In this document: positions 27,177 to 35,049 of the stretch, one piece after another | Layout: each line of letters begins with the position of its first letter | Numbering within the stretch: position 1 is the stretch's first letter | NCBI RefSeq assembly: GCF_017352195.1 | Contig: NZ_CP071445.1 | Span: 930,001 to 994,000, forward strand | Direction: 5' to 3' | Source: Sedimentibacter sp. zth1 | GTDB taxonomy: Bacteria > Bacillota > Clostridia > Tissierellales > Sedimentibacteraceae | DNA: 64,000 nt | Position numbers and translations under genes: made by a program | Notes under the pieces: generated by a model | What the model was told of the DNA's origin: nothing | Seen by the model: the letters and a program-made list of their open reading frames with translations, nothing else | Database searches by the model: none

Positions 27177-27629
27177 ATGGAAAATTACAAAAAGAAAATT
27201 CAAAAAAAATTAATGCTTTTATCTTTGTTATGTATTATATGTGGTGTTATTTTGACATTAAACATATTTGATATGATTAGCATTGAAAGTAACCATGATT
27301 TTATATCAGGTGCAATCTCAGGATTTCAAGAGGGTCTTGTTTGCGCAATAATTGTATTGTGTATTATACAAATAGTACGTTTTAACAAAGCACTAAAGGA
27401 TGAAGAAAAATTAAAGAAACTATACAATAAAGAAAATGACGAACGAATAAAGTACATAAAACAAAAATGTGGTGCTAACGTCATTATTTTTACAACTATA
27501 ATTACTATAATTGCCGCTGTTATTGCCGTATATTTTAACAGAATTGTATTTTTCTCTTTACTTGCATGTGCATTGTTACAAATAACAGTATGCGCTGTTT
27601 TAAAGATATACTATTTAAAGAAATGTTAA
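27177..27629 (+). CDS. Membrane protein co-transcribed with XRE regulator
   Basis: A 150-residue protein with four hydrophobic segments (about residues 12-32, 45-65, 95-118 and 122-142) and a charged, coiled-coil-like middle (KALKDEEKLKKLYNKENDERIKY). Its ATG touches the regulator's stop codon, so the two are co-translated. It resembles the membrane partner in XRE/DUF-type two-gene operons of Firmicutes. No enzyme motif is visible. It may sense the membrane state and affect the regulator, but that is speculation. Confidence 0.8.
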   Translation: MENYKKKIQKKLMLLSLLCIICGVILTLNIFDMISIESNHDFISGAISGFQEGLVCAIIVLCIIQIVRFNKALKDEEKLKKLYNKENDERIKYIKQKCGANVIIFTTIITIIAAVIAVYFNRIVFFSLLACALLQITVCAVLKIYYLKKC

Positions 27630-27654
27630 ATTTTTTCCATCAATATTTTATATA

Positions 27655-27718
27655 AAAATAGCCCTATATTAACCGAGATTTTTAAATTGTCTCAATTGTT
27701 AATACAGAGCTATTTTTG
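27655..27718 (+). terminator. Terminator of the XRE operon
   Basis: AAAAATAGC and GCTATTTTT flank inner pairing TATTAAC/GTTAATA and GAGA/TCTC, followed by GATTTTATG. The outer arms are U-rich on both strands, so it may also serve the small minus-strand gene that ends at 27759. Confidence 0.7.
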
Positions 27719-27758
27719 ATTTTATGAAGTTTCTTCATTGACTTCTCTACCTTTAATA

Positions 27759-27899
27759 TTAATAATTTCTTATTACGTAAGTATTATTTTCTATTTGTTC
27801 AAGACGTAAGATAAATTTTACATCTTCTTTAGATAATTGTGTCATTGGTTTTTTAAAATATATAGAAGCCTTTTCTCTTATTGAATCTACTAATCTCAT
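27759..27899 (-). CDS. Small 46-residue protein
   Basis: ATG at 27899 follows a strong AAGGAGGTGATAGAA site. The frame codes for MRLVDSIREKASIYFKKPMT, then QLSKEDVKFILRLEQIENNT and YVIRNY, then TAA. It is basic and amphipathic with no membrane segment. I do not recognise it. The near-perfect ribosome binding site and a matching terminator region downstream support that it is translated. Confidence 0.65.
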   Translation of the reverse strand: MRLVDSIREKASIYFKKPMTQLSKEDVKFILRLEQIENNTYVIRNY

Positions 27900-28129
27900 T
27901 TCTATCACCTCCTTCAAATTACGATTATTTTTTCTGCCTAGATATATATATCCGCTTATTCACTATTTAAACATTTTTTTATAATTATTTTTTAAAATAA
28001 ATTCTGTAGATATTGAAAGCTAAACAGAAGCAATCTGTACCCTACAATAAATATAAATCTGAGCATTTTCAAATGTACAATTGTTATATATAATAACATT
28101 ACAATATAAGAATACATAGGAGATGGAAA

Positions 28130-28699
28130 ATGAATAAAAAAAGATTTACAACTAGAAGACTTGCAGTAATAGGTTTAATGTCTGCAATGGTATTTATAGC
28201 AACAAATTTTAGAATTGATATTCCAACACCACTTGGAAAAACAATGCTTCATCTTGGAAATGTTATGTGTCTACTAAGTGGTTTGTTGTTTGGAGGATTG
28301 ACAGGTGGGCTAGCATCTGGATTTGGCTCAGCAATGTTTGATTTATTTGACCCTCAATATGTTTCAACGGCGTGGATAACTTTTATCATGAAGTTTGCTA
28401 TGGGATTTATTGCTGGTTCTATAGCACATAGAAATAATAAAAACGGCGAAAATAAAAAATATAATATCATTGCTGCTATAGTAGGAGCAATAAGTTATGT
28501 TATTTTGTACATATCTAAAACAATTGTAATGAGTTATTTTTTGGTAAGCACAAAGCCTGAAGGAATTATAGCTGCAACTATAACAAAAGCTACAGCATCA
28601 ACTGTTAATGCAATAATGGCAGTAATATTTTCATTAATTTTAACTTTTGCATTACGTCCAGCACTAAAGAAGGCGGGATTATTTAAAAAACTAAGTTAA
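28130..28699 (+). CDS. ECF transporter S component
   Basis: A 189-residue integral membrane protein with about six membrane segments, opening with the TTRRLAVIGLMSAMVFIAT segment typical of S components that couple to an EcfAAT energy module encoded elsewhere. HLGNVMCLLSGLLFGGLTGGLASG and AWITFIMKFAMGFIAGSIAH fit this family (riboflavin-type/HmpT-like branch). The ligand cannot be told. AGGAGATGGAAA precedes the ATG. The ~230 bp upstream contain no riboswitch that I can recognise. Confidence 0.85.
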   Translation: MNKKRFTTRRLAVIGLMSAMVFIATNFRIDIPTPLGKTMLHLGNVMCLLSGLLFGGLTGGLASGFGSAMFDLFDPQYVSTAWITFIMKFAMGFIAGSIAHRNNKNGENKKYNIIAAIVGAISYVILYISKTIVMSYFLVSTKPEGIIAATITKATASTVNAIMAVIFSLILTFALRPALKKAGLFKKLS

Positions 28700-28710
28700 A
28701 TAAAAATTAG

Positions 28711-28747
28711 AATGGTACATGTTTCTTTCATGAATGCATGTACCATT
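28711..28747 (+). terminator. Hairpin after the ECF S component gene
   Basis: AATGGTACATG and CATGTACCATT form an 11-bp stem starting 11 bp after the stop. The U tract is weak (AGTTTAG), so termination efficiency is uncertain. Confidence 0.5.
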
Positions 28748-28942
28748 AGTTTAGTACTTCCCACCATGAAATATTTTATATTTGTTCATAGTCTAAAAAA
28801 CTACGCTAAATTCATACATAAAATTAATATAGAACTTTATTACAATTTGTGATATAATTTTTATAGTTAAAATATGGAATTATTTTTTTATTTTAAATTC
28901 ATGGAATTATTATGGCACCAAAATTTGTTAAAGGAGAATTAT

Positions 28943-29887
28943 ATGTTTGGAAGACGGTTCGATGGTTGGTCTTTACGTTCTAAAGATCCATTTATGAAAA
29001 TGATACCTTTGATTATGAAAAAGCGAAATGATGCTCAGGTATTTTTGAACTTAGAAGTTGACTGTAAATATGCTGATGAATACATAAAACGCAAACGACT
29101 AGAAGGTATAAAGGTTTCACATATGGCAATCGTTCTTGCTGCCTTTGTACGTACTGTATCTCAACGACCAGAAATAAATCGTTTCATTGTAGGAAACAAA
29201 GTATTTGTAAGGAATCAATTGACTATATCATTTGCTATTTTAAAGCATAGGTCTACTGAAAGTGTTGAAGAAACTACTGTAAAATTACACTTTGATCCTA
29301 CTGATACTTTATATGAAGTTGCGGATAAAATTGAAAAAATTATCGAGAAAGAAAAAAATGCTAACAGTGTATCTCAAGTTGACAAACTTGCAGCAACAAT
29401 TTTTCGTATACCACTTATTCCGCCAATCTTAGTTGGCTTTTTAAAAATTATAGATAGAGTTGGTATACTTCCAAAGCCAATAATAAATGTATCACCATTT
29501 CATACTAGTATGTTTATAACCAATATGGCTTCAATAAGAATGAATAAAGTTTATCATCATATTTATAACTTTGGTACAACCAGCGTATTTACAAGCATCG
29601 GTAAAAGAGAAAAAAAACTTGTTATATCTAAAGATGGTAAGTTAAATACGAAATGGGTTATGCCACTAGGATTTGTTATTGATGAACGTATTGCTGCCGG
29701 AGCTACATATGCTGTAGCCCTTCACTTATGGGAAAAATACATGAGAAACCCTGAACTACTTGAAATTGTACCTGATAAAGTTCGTTATGATGATGGACGT
29801 ATATATCAGTGTAAGAAAAAACACCTAAGAAAAAAATTTCAAGAAAACTTAACAGACGACTTAGAAGAAAATTTGCAAGAAGCTTAA
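28943..29887 (+). CDS. E2-like acyltransferase domain protein lacking catalytic His
   Basis: A 314-residue protein related to the catalytic domain of 2-oxoacid dehydrogenase E2 and CAT-type acyltransferases (MAIVLAAFVRTVSQRPEINRF; HTSMFITNMASI; FGTTSVFTSIGKRE; MPLGFVIDERIAAGA). It has no lipoyl or E3-binding domain. The catalytic motif is DERIAAGA here, in place of DHRxxDGA, so the essential His and Asp are both replaced. It is likely a non-classical member that is common in anaerobic Firmicutes. The ATG at 28943 is preferred, six bases after AAGGAGA; longer upstream starts lack such a site. Confidence 0.75.
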   Translation: MFGRRFDGWSLRSKDPFMKMIPLIMKKRNDAQVFLNLEVDCKYADEYIKRKRLEGIKVSHMAIVLAAFVRTVSQRPEINRFIVGNKVFVRNQLTISFAILKHRSTESVEETTVKLHFDPTDTLYEVADKIEKIIEKEKNANSVSQVDKLAATIFRIPLIPPILVGFLKIIDRVGILPKPIINVSPFHTSMFITNMASIRMNKVYHHIYNFGTTSVFTSIGKREKKLVISKDGKLNTKWVMPLGFVIDERIAAGATYAVALHLWEKYMRNPELLEIVPDKVRYDDGRIYQCKKKHLRKKFQENLTDDLEENLQEA

Positions 29888-29900
29888 TAAAATATCAATT

Positions 29901-29940
29901 AAAAGAAGTAACCCTTTTTATTTAAAGTTACTTCTTTTTT
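29901..29940. terminator. Bidirectional terminator between convergent genes
   Basis: AAAAGAAGTAAC and GTTACTTCTTTTTTT form a strong stem with A and T tracts on both sides, between the E2-like gene and the flavodiiron gene. Confidence 0.85.
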
Positions 29941-29955
29941 TATATAATTTTTGTA

Positions 29956-31158
29956 TTAATGCATTGTTTCAATAAGTGCTTTTGCTAGTCTATCAAATTC
30001 ATCAATTTGGGTAGCTTTTACTGAAGATTTTATTGATATCATATCATTTAAAATATTGATATTTTTCATATTAGATAAAATTTCTTTCATTTGTCTGCCG
30101 CTAGTTGCAGCCCAACTGCCATTTTCAATCAATGCAACTGTTCTATTTTGTAAATTATGAGCTTTTAAATCTAAAAGCAATGTCTCCATATTGCAAAATA
30201 TACCTGCATTATATGTTATAGAAGCAAAAACAAGATGACTAAATCTAAAGCTTTCAGAAACTATGACTGATGGATGTGTTGCAGAGACATCATATAGTTT
30301 TATATTCTTAACACCTAAATTAGCTAGCTTACAAGCAAGTATATTTGCTGCATTTTCGGTATTGCCATATATTGATGCATATGCAATCATTACACCGTTT
30401 TGCTCAGGAGCATATGTAGCCCATTTTGTGTGTTTTTCTATAAACCATGCTATATTATTTCTCCAAATTGGTCCATGCAATGGGCAGATAGTTGCTATAT
30501 CAAGAGTTGACACTTTTTTCAAAAGTGCCATAACCTGTGCTCCATATTTACCAACAATATTTGTGTAATATCTTCTTGCATCATTCAACCAATCTTTTTC
30601 AAATTCAATTTCATCATTAAAAATATTGCCATTCAAAGCACCAAACGTACCAAAGGCATCAGCAGAATACAATACCTTATCAAGAATATCATAAGTAACC
30701 ATTACCTCAGGCCAGTGAACCATTGGAGCAGTTATAAATTTAAGCGTATGCCTTCCTGTATTTAATGTATCTCCCTCTTTTACAATTAAAGCTCTAGAGT
30801 CTATATCAAAATCAAAAAACTGTTTAATCATATTAATTGTTTTTGAATTACCCACTATTTTAACATTAGGATATCGAAGAACAAGTTCCCCCATTACAGC
30901 ACAATGATCAGGTTCCATATGATTAACTATAAGATAGTCAAGATCACGCTCTCCTAATAAATATACCAAGTTTTCAAAAAACTGTCCGCTAATACTCTTA
31001 TCAACCGTATCAAGTAATACTGTTTTTTCATCATCTATATAGTAAGCATTATATGATATTCCTCTCGGTATCGGAAATACATTTTCAAACAATGCAAGTC
31101 TTCTATCACTTCCACCTATCCAAAACGTATCATTATTAATTTTTCTAACACAATGCAT
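29956..31158 (-). CDS. fprA: Flavodiiron protein (A-type flavoprotein)
   Basis: A 400-residue protein. The N-terminal metallo-beta-lactamase-like part binds the di-iron centre (NHMEPDHCAVM, i.e. HxExDH; MVHWPEVMV; YSADAFGTFGA; CPLHGPIW). A flavodoxin-like part follows from residue ~255 (IAYASIYGNTENAA, FASITYNAGI, LIENGSWAATSGRQM). Clostridial FprA-type enzymes reduce O2 to water, and some reduce NO. No fused rubredoxin or reductase is present, so it needs a separate electron donor. It fits with the nearby reverse rubrerythrin as oxygen defence in an anaerobe. Confidence 0.92.
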   Translation of the reverse strand: MHCVRKINNDTFWIGGSDRRLALFENVFPIPRGISYNAYYIDDEKTVLLDTVDKSISGQFFENLVYLLGERDLDYLIVNHMEPDHCAVMGELVLRYPNVKIVGNSKTINMIKQFFDFDIDSRALIVKEGDTLNTGRHTLKFITAPMVHWPEVMVTYDILDKVLYSADAFGTFGALNGNIFNDEIEFEKDWLNDARRYYTNIVGKYGAQVMALLKKVSTLDIATICPLHGPIWRNNIAWFIEKHTKWATYAPEQNGVMIAYASIYGNTENAANILACKLANLGVKNIKLYDVSATHPSVIVSESFRFSHLVFASITYNAGIFCNMETLLLDLKAHNLQNRTVALIENGSWAATSGRQMKEILSNMKNINILNDMISIKSSVKATQIDEFDRLAKALIETMH

Positions 31159-31342
31159 AATACTAATCTCCTAACATTTAAAATTTTTTTATTAAATTAT
31201 ATCATACTCTAAAGTAATAATAACTAAAATTATGTATATTTCAATAATTTAGTATAATCATTAATATTAGTTTTATGTATATATTTTCTATATAATAGAT
31301 AGGATATGTTTAAGATAGAGCATATATGTGCGTTGAAATGTC

Positions 31343-31425
31343 GGTGAAATAATAGAAGTTGACGAGACTTTTTTAGGAAATTTTTTAAGGAAAAGTAATA
31401 TTTATATAATAGTGTTAAATACTTG
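31343..31425 (+). mobile_element. Possible IS1595-like transposase fragment
   Basis: The frame GEIIEVDETFLGNFLRKSN resembles the first catalytic block (EVDET) of IS1595-type transposases. It is only 27 codons long and surrounded by stops. The rest of 31160-31500 shows no gene that I can support. Confidence 0.3.
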
Positions 31426-31509
31426 AAAATTGAATTATTATCCAGTATACTGAAATAAAGGGACATAGTAAACTATTGCGAAGCGTATATATATAACGGA
31501 GGATAATTT

Positions 31510-32028
31510 ATGAAAGATTTATTTTTAGTTGAGCCTAATAAAATATATCAAAAGAGTTTTGAAAATTATGCTTTAGCCTACAAAAAAACAAATGATAAAC
31601 ATTACTTTAATAAATATAAAAAAGCATTAGAAAATTTCCAAGATTATTTAAGCGATTTGCACAATTATTCCGAGGTAAAAGACCTACCTCAAGGAGAGGT
31701 TATAACTTCAACCTTCTGGTTAATTGATAAAAAAGATGTTGTAGGAGTAGTGAGAATTAGACATCAAGAGATAGAATGTGCTGGTCACATAGGTTATGAT
31801 ATATCACCAGATTGTAGAAATAGAGGCTATGGTTTTCAGATTTTAAAACTGGCATTGGAAAATGCTATAAAGATAGGAATAGAAGATGTAATTTTAACTT
31901 GTAATATAAACAATACAGCCTCAAAGAAAATTATAGAAAAGAATAATGGGAAATTATTAGGAACTATTTTTGATGAAGAAGAAAATGAGTATCTGTATAA
32001 ATATAGTATTACATTAATAAACAACTAA
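31510..32028 (+). CDS. GNAT family N-acetyltransferase
   Basis: A 172-residue acetyltransferase. GHIGYDISPDCRNRGYGFQILKLAL holds the acetyl-CoA binding R/Q-x-x-G-x-G/A loop, and NINNTASKKIIEKNNGKLLG is the usual alpha-4 region. CGGAGGA is seven bases before the ATG. Single gene; substrate unknown. The VITSTFWLID and VVGVVRIRH strands match small-molecule GNATs of the RimJ-like/streptothricin-type group. Confidence 0.85.
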   Translation: MKDLFLVEPNKIYQKSFENYALAYKKTNDKHYFNKYKKALENFQDYLSDLHNYSEVKDLPQGEVITSTFWLIDKKDVVGVVRIRHQEIECAGHIGYDISPDCRNRGYGFQILKLALENAIKIGIEDVILTCNINNTASKKIIEKNNGKLLGTIFDEEENEYLYKYSITLINN

Positions 32029-32253
32029 CTTAATTCACTTTATTCCTATAATATTAATTAAGGGAAGTCTTAAAATGACTTCCTTTAAAAATGAATAACC
32101 ATCAACATTATTTTTAACATAGATAAAAGATAATATCATTAAGCTATAAAGAAATTATATAGAATTTTTGAAAAAGTATGCAATGTAAATATTTTTGTTA
32201 TATCATATGACGTAAACGGTCTACGCTTTATCTTATTAGGTTACATATAATTC

Positions 32254-32652
32254 TCATGGTAAGTCTGTTACATGTTCTAAAGACTTGTCAATTTTATTTA
32301 TAGATTTTTCTAATAGATTTTTTGCTATTACTAATTGGTTTTCTGTAACTAATAATTCATTATATGCTTTTTTTAGCATAGATTCAGCACTTTTCATAAT
32401 ACATATTTTTTTATCAGTATCATTTCCGACATTATCATAAATCTCATCTAAGTTAAATAACTTTTTAATATCACTCAAAGATAAATTTAATTTTTTTAGC
32501 ATAATAATTATTTTAACTTTTTCTAAATCATCATTATCATAACTTTTAATGCCATTTTTCAATTTCATTGGATGAATCAATCCTAATTTCTCATAGTACC
32601 TTACTGTATCTATAGAAATACAACACTTGCTTGAAAATTCACTTACTTTCAT
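32254..32652 (-). CDS. MerR family transcriptional regulator
   Basis: A 132-residue regulator with the MerR winged helix (MKVSEFSSKCCISIDTVRYYEKLGLI, a stretch with the family's RYYE motif), then a dimerisation helix and a variable effector end. No Cys-based metal site is obvious. The ATG at 32652 is supported by AGAGGTGATATT before it; a longer reading would run into the promoter. The promoter has a 19-bp spacer with a palindrome, so the gene is autoregulated. No partner gene is adjacent on the same strand. Confidence 0.85.
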   Translation of the reverse strand: MKVSEFSSKCCISIDTVRYYEKLGLIHPMKLKNGIKSYDNDDLEKVKIIIMLKKLNLSLSDIKKLFNLDEIYDNVGNDTDKKICIMKSAESMLKKAYNELLVTENQLVIAKNLLEKSINKIDKSLEHVTDLP

Positions 32653-32670
32653 AATATCACCTCTAAGTAT

Positions 32671-32701
32671 ATTATAAAGCATGGAGTTGACTCCATGTCA
32701 A
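32671..32701 (-). promoter_or_regulatory. MerR-type promoter with 19-bp spacer and palindromic operator
   Basis: TTGACA (32696-32701) and TATAAT (32671-32676) are separated by 19 bp on the minus strand. CATGGAGTTGACTCCATG (32680-32697) is an 8-2-8 perfect inverted repeat inside the spacer. Over-long spacers with the operator between -35 and -10 are the hallmark of MerR-controlled promoters. Confidence 0.88.
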
Positions 32702-32732
32702 TATAAAATCTATAACAGTTCTTTTTTCTTAA

Positions 32733-32768
32733 GTTTGACTACCATATGAAATTACACTATTCTTAAAC
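32733..32768 (-). repeat. CRISPR-repeat-like 36-mer, copy 1
   Basis: It begins GTTTGACTACCATATGAAAT and ends TTCTTAAAC on the plus strand, and differs at about three positions from copies 2 and 3. The ends are near-inverted (GTTTGA/TCAAAC type), as in 36-nt type II CRISPR repeats. It lies 20 bp after the stop of the 36-residue membrane peptide gene. Confidence 0.8.
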
Positions 32769-32788
32769 AATATAAATATACTATTGTT

Positions 32789-32899
32789 CTATGTTATTGA
32801 ATCTTCATCAAATTCTATGGGTTTTAGTTCAGCTTTATAAATAATAAAAGAAATAATGACTAAAATTAATATAATAATTATGATAGTGTTTTTTCTCAT
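32789..32899 (-). CDS. 36-residue single-pass membrane peptide
   Basis: ATG at 32899 follows AGAGGTAGTAT. The product is MRKNTIIIIILILVIISFII, then YKAELKPIEFDEDSIT. It has one hydrophobic helix after a positive N-terminus and an acidic tail. I do not recognise a family. It is the only gene between 36-mer copies 1 and 2. It could be a short toxin-like or regulatory membrane peptide, but nothing in the sequence proves that. Confidence 0.5.
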   Translation of the reverse strand: MRKNTIIIIILILVIISFIIYKAELKPIEFDEDSIT

Positions 32900-33007
32900 A
32901 TACTACCTCTGTAATATAATTATTTTTTATTTGTAAAATCAAATATTTTAACTGTCAGTATACCTGTTAGACATAACCATATTGTTATTGTATTTGCAAA
33001 GACAAAA

Positions 33008-33087
33008 TTAAGTAGATATTTTTTTATCTAAAAGTTTCTGAGTTAAATATAATGCACATTCTCTAACTATTTCGTGTAATCGTTCAG
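33008..33087 (-). pseudogene. 3' gene fragment beside 36-mer copy 2
   Basis: A frame reading SERLHEIVRECALYLTQKLL, then DKKIST and TAA, starts just after 36-mer copy 2 and has no start codon. A second short frame with a membrane stretch (FANTITIWLCLTGILTVKIF) lies at about 32920-33005. Both look like ends of lost genes. Confidence 0.35.
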
Positions 33088-33104
33088 ATTAACATTCATG
33101 CTTT

Positions 33105-33140
33105 GTTTGACTACCATATGAGATTACATTATTCTCAAAC
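33105..33140 (-). repeat. CRISPR-repeat-like 36-mer, copy 2
   Basis: Identical over 36 bases to copy 3. The plus strand starts GTTTGACTACCATATGAGAT and ends TTATTCTCAAAC; the GTTTGA and TCAAAC-type ends are inverted. Confidence 0.85.
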
Positions 33141-33238
33141 TAAAAGAGAATGATGTGAGTTTTATTGAAAAGTTTTTTTACAATGGCAATATACAAAATA
33201 ATAAGGTTATGTCTATATGTTTTAAAATGAATATGGTT

Positions 33239-34183
33239 TTATTCAAAACCAGCACTGAATATATTTAAAAGTGACATAGGTGTTTCATCATCTATTAATT
33301 TATAAAATTCTTTATTTTCTTCATAGGAAAGCTCTATATAATAATCCTCAATATTATTATATGAATATGCTTTTAAATATGCTTTTTTACCTTGATAATA
33401 ACATTTAATATTTATTGTAGGTTCGTTTATATTATCAGGTAATTTATCTATTTTTACAGTATCTTTTGGCAATATTTCTAAAATAATATATCTTATTTGT
33501 GAATATGAAACAATAGCACTATTTCCATTCATATGTTTATAAGAAAAGAATTTAGAATTTAACAACATTTGTTTAACAGTATAAATATTATTATTTAATT
33601 CATCTTGTAATGGAAGTAATGCTTCAGCTACATTATATAAATATATATTTTTACACATATAAGCTTCATGTACAAATCCTCCATTGGATAATGTTATTTC
33701 TTTTGAAAAATCATCAAAGTAAAACGTATATTTATATGCTTTAGAAATTTTACTAGTCATATAATATTCGAATTCAAAAGTTCTTAACATATTGAAATAA
33801 AAAGGATCTTTTACAATATCACTATCTGTTATATCTATAGTAGTACCACTCGAATTAGTTAAAGTAACTTTATTCCAATTATGATTTTGTATCCAATTAA
33901 AAGTATCCTCTATTATTTTTTCCTTTTCATTTTGAAATTTTGTTGCCGCTAATTCATTTTTAAAACGTAGTTGTGTAGTTTCTAACTCTTTTGAAAGAAA
34001 TTCATTCTTTTCTTCTAGTTGTTTTATTGTACTTTTTAAATTTTCTATTGTTGTATTTTTTGACATAAAAATAAGTGTATCATTTGAATCTTTGTTGAAA
34101 ATATATAAAATTAGAATTCCCATAACTCCTAAAATTAATATAATACAACTTAAAACAAGTATTGTTTTTAGTGATTTACACAT
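33239..34183 (-). CDS. Membrane-anchored coiled-coil protein of unknown function
   Basis: A 314-residue protein. Residues 8-30 form one membrane anchor (TILVLSCIILILGVMGILIL). Residues 43-90 are a coiled coil (STIKQLEEKNEFLSKELETT). The remaining ~210 residues are outside and rich in aromatic residues and strands. No enzymatic motif is seen. GGGGGGTAAT precedes the ATG. It lies between 36-mer copies 2 and 3 and points the same way as its neighbours. I do not recognise a family. Confidence 0.7.
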   Translation of the reverse strand: MCKSLKTILVLSCIILILGVMGILILYIFNKDSNDTLIFMSKNTTIENLKSTIKQLEEKNEFLSKELETTQLRFKNELAATKFQNEKEKIIEDTFNWIQNHNWNKVTLTNSSGTTIDITDSDIVKDPFYFNMLRTFEFEYYMTSKISKAYKYTFYFDDFSKEITLSNGGFVHEAYMCKNIYLYNVAEALLPLQDELNNNIYTVKQMLLNSKFFSYKHMNGNSAIVSYSQIRYIILEILPKDTVKIDKLPDNINEPTINIKCYYQGKKAYLKAYSYNNIEDYYIELSYEENKEFYKLIDDETPMSLLNIFSAGFE

Positions 34184-34227
34184 ATTACCCCCCTCTTTAA
34201 TAATATAAAAATAAATTTATAAGTATT

Positions 34228-34421
34228 TTATTTTCTAAACTTACTGAAAAAGCTCTTTTTCTTCTCAATTTCCTTTGATTGTTCTTCATCATCACTTGAA
34301 GTCAAAAGCTGTATGCCTTTTGCTTATAATGCTTGACTTGCATGTAAAGATAGGGTTGTATTTTCTAAAGCATTTACAAGTTTTATATTTTCTTCTTGTA
34401 AGCTCTCAATTTGTTTGTTTT
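34228..34421 (-). pseudogene. C-terminal coiled-coil gene fragment starting at 36-mer copy 3
   Basis: Directly after copy 3 the frame reads NKQIESLQEENIKLVNALEN, TTLSLHASQAL, a TAA, and then AKGIQLLTSSDDEEQ and KKKSFFSKFRK-stop. The heptad pattern and basic FFSKF end recall C-termini of plasmid/phage-type DNA-binding proteins. It has no start codon and one internal stop. The fragment begins at the very edge of the repeat. Confidence 0.55.
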
Positions 34422-34422
34422 T

Positions 34423-34458
34423 GTTTGACTACCATATGAGATTACATTATTCTCAAAC
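34423..34458 (-). repeat. CRISPR-repeat-like 36-mer, copy 3
   Basis: Identical to copy 2. The stop codon of the 140-residue protein gene is 3 bp from one edge, and a truncated coding fragment starts at the other edge. Confidence 0.85.
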
Positions 34459-34461
34459 CTA

Positions 34462-34884
34462 TTATTCAAAATAGTCTTTTAAATATTCAGGAAAAAAACC
34501 TGTCATGCAGTCAACTCTATAATCTATAACTAAGTTATCAGTAATATTAATTTCTATATGTGTGGAATCTTGTTCTGGTGGAGAGTTTCCATAGCTAGGC
34601 ATATAGTCTAGTATTTCAAATAAATGATTATTTGTTTGTTTCGTCATTATTATTAAAGGTTCGCCTAACAAATTAATTATATCTTCTTTAGTCATATTAA
34701 CAAATGTTTTGTCATAAACATATTCTTGCCAATCATCGGTTTTAATACCCTTATTCCTATTGAAATTTTCTATGTAAGTATATTCAATTATCTCAGGCTT
34801 TGAATTATTTACTAAAATAATTATACTAAAAACAAATAAAATAATATTACAAATAATAATTAAACTTATAATATGTTTTTTCAT
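34462..34884 (-). CDS. Small exported/membrane-anchored protein with BamE/SmpA-like motif
   Basis: A 140-residue protein with an N-terminal hydrophobic anchor (LIIICNIILFVFSIIILV) and a short outer domain. FVNMTKEDIINLLGEP has the pattern of the BamE/SmpA/OmlA-type fold (MTxxxVxxLLGxP). It has no lipobox Cys. It lies between 36-mer copies 3 and 4. AAGGTGGTG precedes the ATG by about seven bases. A 14-bp inverted repeat around the probable -10 box (34891-34934) suggests regulation. Function unknown. Confidence 0.7.
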   Translation of the reverse strand: MKKHIISLIIICNIILFVFSIIILVNNSKPEIIEYTYIENFNRNKGIKTDDWQEYVYDKTFVNMTKEDIINLLGEPLIIMTKQTNNHLFEILDYMPSYGNSPPEQDSTHIEINITDNLVIDYRVDCMTGFFPEYLKDYFE

Positions 34885-34890
34885 AACAAC

Positions 34891-34934
34891 GCACCACCTT
34901 TATGTGCAAATTATACCATATAAAGGTAGTGTGC
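34891..34934 (-). promoter_or_regulatory. Promoter within an inverted repeat
   Basis: GCACCACCTTTA and TAAAGGTAGTGTGC flank TGGTATAAT (extended -10; TATAAT at 34910-34915 on the minus strand). The arms could be an operator or an RNA hairpin in front of the 140-residue protein gene. Confidence 0.5.
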
Positions 34935-34948
34935 TCAATTCTAATTTA

Positions 34949-35035
34949 TTATGGTATTAAAGGATATACCTTTAACCTAACTCCATTTCTTATTTCTGAC
35001 ATTACATTAAATATATTTTCACCTGGCAAGTTGTT
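34949..35035 (-). pseudogene. 3' gene fragment beside 36-mer copy 4
   Basis: The frame NLPGENIFNVMSEIRNGVRL then KVYPLIP-stop has sensible codon use and no start codon. It begins close to copy 4, in parallel with the fragment after copy 3. Confidence 0.45.
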
Positions 35036-35049
35036 AAGTCAACATCTCG

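Noticed and set aside
27900-28129. Riboswitch upstream of the ECF S component
   Set aside because: I compared it by eye with preQ1, FMN, TPP, THF and cobalamin consensus elements and found no match.
31230-31466. 78-residue minus-strand frame
   Set aside because: AT-rich composition, no ribosome binding site, and the plus strand here shows a transposase-like fragment instead.
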